This document shows positions 63,090-64,000 of a stretch of 64,000 nt of DNA, piece by piece (the first letter of the stretch is position 1; each line of letters opens with the position of its first letter). Below the pieces are notes generated by a model. That model saw only the letters and a list, made by a program, of their open reading frames with translations. It was not told where the DNA came from and searched no databases. The translations under genes and the position numbers were made by a program. Source of the DNA: [Mycobacterium] vasticus (GTDB lineage: Bacteria > Actinomycetota > Actinomycetes > Mycobacteriales > Mycobacteriaceae); assembly GCF_020181595.1 (NCBI RefSeq), contig NZ_CP084028.1:1453497-1517496 (forward strand). The letters are read 5' to 3'.

Positions 63090-64000
63090 GCGCCCAGACA
63101 TTCGCGGTCCCCGATCTCGGTGAGGGTCTCGAAGAGGTGATCCTGACCAGGTGGAATGTCGCCGTGGGTGATCAGGTGGAGCTCAATGCGGTGCTGTGCA
63201 CGGTGGAGACGGCCAAAGCCGAGGTGGAGATCCCCAGCCCGTTCGCCGGCCGGGTGATCGAGCTGGGCGGCGCCGAAGGTGCCGTGCTCGCCGTCGGGGC
63301 GCCCTTGGTGCGCATCGACACCGACGCCGACGGGCGCACACCGGTACTGGTTGGCTACGGGGCCGACGACGCCGTCGACACCAGCCGACGCGCCTGCACC
63401 GCCAGCGGTCGGCCCAAGGCCAAACCGGCCGCCCGCAAGCTCGCCGCCGAATTGGGAGTCGACCTGGGTGCGGTGGCTCCGGGCCCCGGCGGGGTGATCA
63501 CCGCTGAGGGCGTGCGGGCAGCGGCCGGCAGCCGGAGTGTCGAGTCCGACGAACGCCCGCTGACCCCGGTTCAGGCCGCGATGGCCAAGCGGATGGTGCT
63601 GTCCCGCAGCAGTATTCCCGATGCGCACGCCAGCCTGGGGGTGGACTGCACCAACCTCCTGCAGCTTCGCGATCGCCTTGCCGTCACATCGGACGAGGTG
63701 GCGATCACCCCATTCGTGCTGACCCTGCGGCTGCTGATCATCGCCCTGCAGCGACACCCGGTGCTCAACGCGACCTGGATCGACGCCGACGAGCGACCGT
63801 CGATCCGCACCCATCGCGCGATACACCTGGGCTTCGGTGTGGCCGCGCCCCGCGGTCTGCTGGTGCCGGTGGTGTTCGACGCCGACCGCAAGACCACCAG
63901 AGAACTGGCCGACTCGGTGGCCCGGCTGATCGCGGCGGCCAGAGCAGGCACCCTGGCACCCACCGAACTGCAGGGTTCGACGTTCACGGTGTCCAACTTC
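63086..64000 (+). CDS. bkdC: BkdC, E2 dihydrolipoyl acyltransferase (partial, 3' end off the window)
   Basis: The 305 visible codons give a lipoyl domain with lipoylated Lys44 in [13 protein letters not shown], a peripheral subunit-binding segment ([18 protein letters not shown] near residue 115), and the beginning of the catalytic core ([33 protein letters not shown], later [26 protein letters not shown]). The HxxxDG active site of the acyltransferase lies beyond the window end. It transfers the branched acyl group to CoA. Confidence 0.92.
   Translation, partial: MSAQTFAVPDLGEGLEEVILTRWNVAVGDQVELNAVLCTVETAKAEVEIPSPFAGRVIELGGAEGAVLAVGAPLVRIDTDADGRTPVLVGYGADDAVDTSRRACTASGRPKAKPAARKLAAELGVDLGAVAPGPGGVITAEGVRAAAGSRSVESDERPLTPVQAAMAKRMVLSRSSIPDAHASLGVDCTNLLQLRDRLAVTSDEVAITPFVLTLRLLIIALQRHPVLNATWIDADERPSIRTHRAIHLGFGVAAPRGLLVPVVFDADRKTTRELADSVARLIAAARAGTLAPTELQGSTFTVSNF

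Overview
The window is high-GC actinobacterial DNA from a mycobacterium (Mycobacterium/Mycolicibacterium). The signs are an mce4 permease pair, PE and PPE proteins, an EsxM/EsxN-type pair, a 3-ring set of KstR-type sterol operators, LdtMt2, CmrA, and a leucine-degradation locus in the gene order known from M. tuberculosis. The species is not named from the sequence. Most genes overlap by 1-4 bases (ATGA, GTGA, TGATG), so operons are easy to read.

Region 1 (1-10.4 kb) is sterol catabolism. The yrbE4A/yrbE4B start of the mce4 cholesterol importer, hsd4A and the ferredoxin fdxD run left, and chsE4-chsE5 (fadE26-fadE27) run right. KstR-type operators lie between them. A second leftward operon (DUF308 membrane protein, fadD17, 3alpha/20beta-HSD-like SDR, Old Yellow Enzyme, SDR) follows and has its own GTAC-rich palindrome.

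Region 2 (10.5-28.4 kb) is accessory and is the most interesting part. It holds three tandem PPE-SVP genes plus a CDGP-like secreted protein. Next come an EsxM/EsxN-like pair co-transcribed with three paralogous Cys-containing secreted proteins, a VirS-type AraC regulator, and a PPE-PPE-PE operon. The region ends with an eight-gene catabolic operon (quinone oxidoreductase, TauD dioxygenase, BKACE/DUF849, MFS transporter, hydrolase, ScoA, ScoB, CMD protein). A 76-bp operator/promoter architecture is repeated three times without a gap in front of the esx, PPE-PE and catabolic operons. It predicts one AraC regulon that couples type VII-secreted surface proteins to uptake and breakdown of an unknown compound through a beta-keto acid, acetoacetate and acetoacetyl-CoA.

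Region 3 (28.4-49.5 kb) is conserved core in M. tuberculosis-like order, inverted: bcp, DUF3618 protein, an APC transporter, tRNA-Lys, ldtMt2, a proline-repeat exported protein, tRNA-His with terminator, orn, a HerA-like ATPase, cmrA, MFS, an MmpS-like protein and the TetR regulator bkaR. It continues into the leucine pathway: fadD35, scoAB, accD1, accA1, fadE19, a MaoC hydratase and a CitE-like lyase. Two matching inverted-repeat operators sit before fadD35 and scoA.

Region 4 (49.5-60.9 kb) separates the CitE-like gene from bkdABC, which are adjacent in M. tuberculosis. It carries a PucR regulator, a large exported DUF1254/1214-like protein, a SAM methyltransferase, a TetR-DUF1214-sulfotransferase-oxidoreductase operon with a perfect palindromic operator, and a membrane-anchored tri-domain copper nitrite reductase-like protein. 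Region 5 (60.9-64 kb) is bkdA-bkdB-bkdC, the branched-chain keto-acid dehydrogenase, with bkdC cut by the window end.

All family calls come from reading the proteins. No database search was run.
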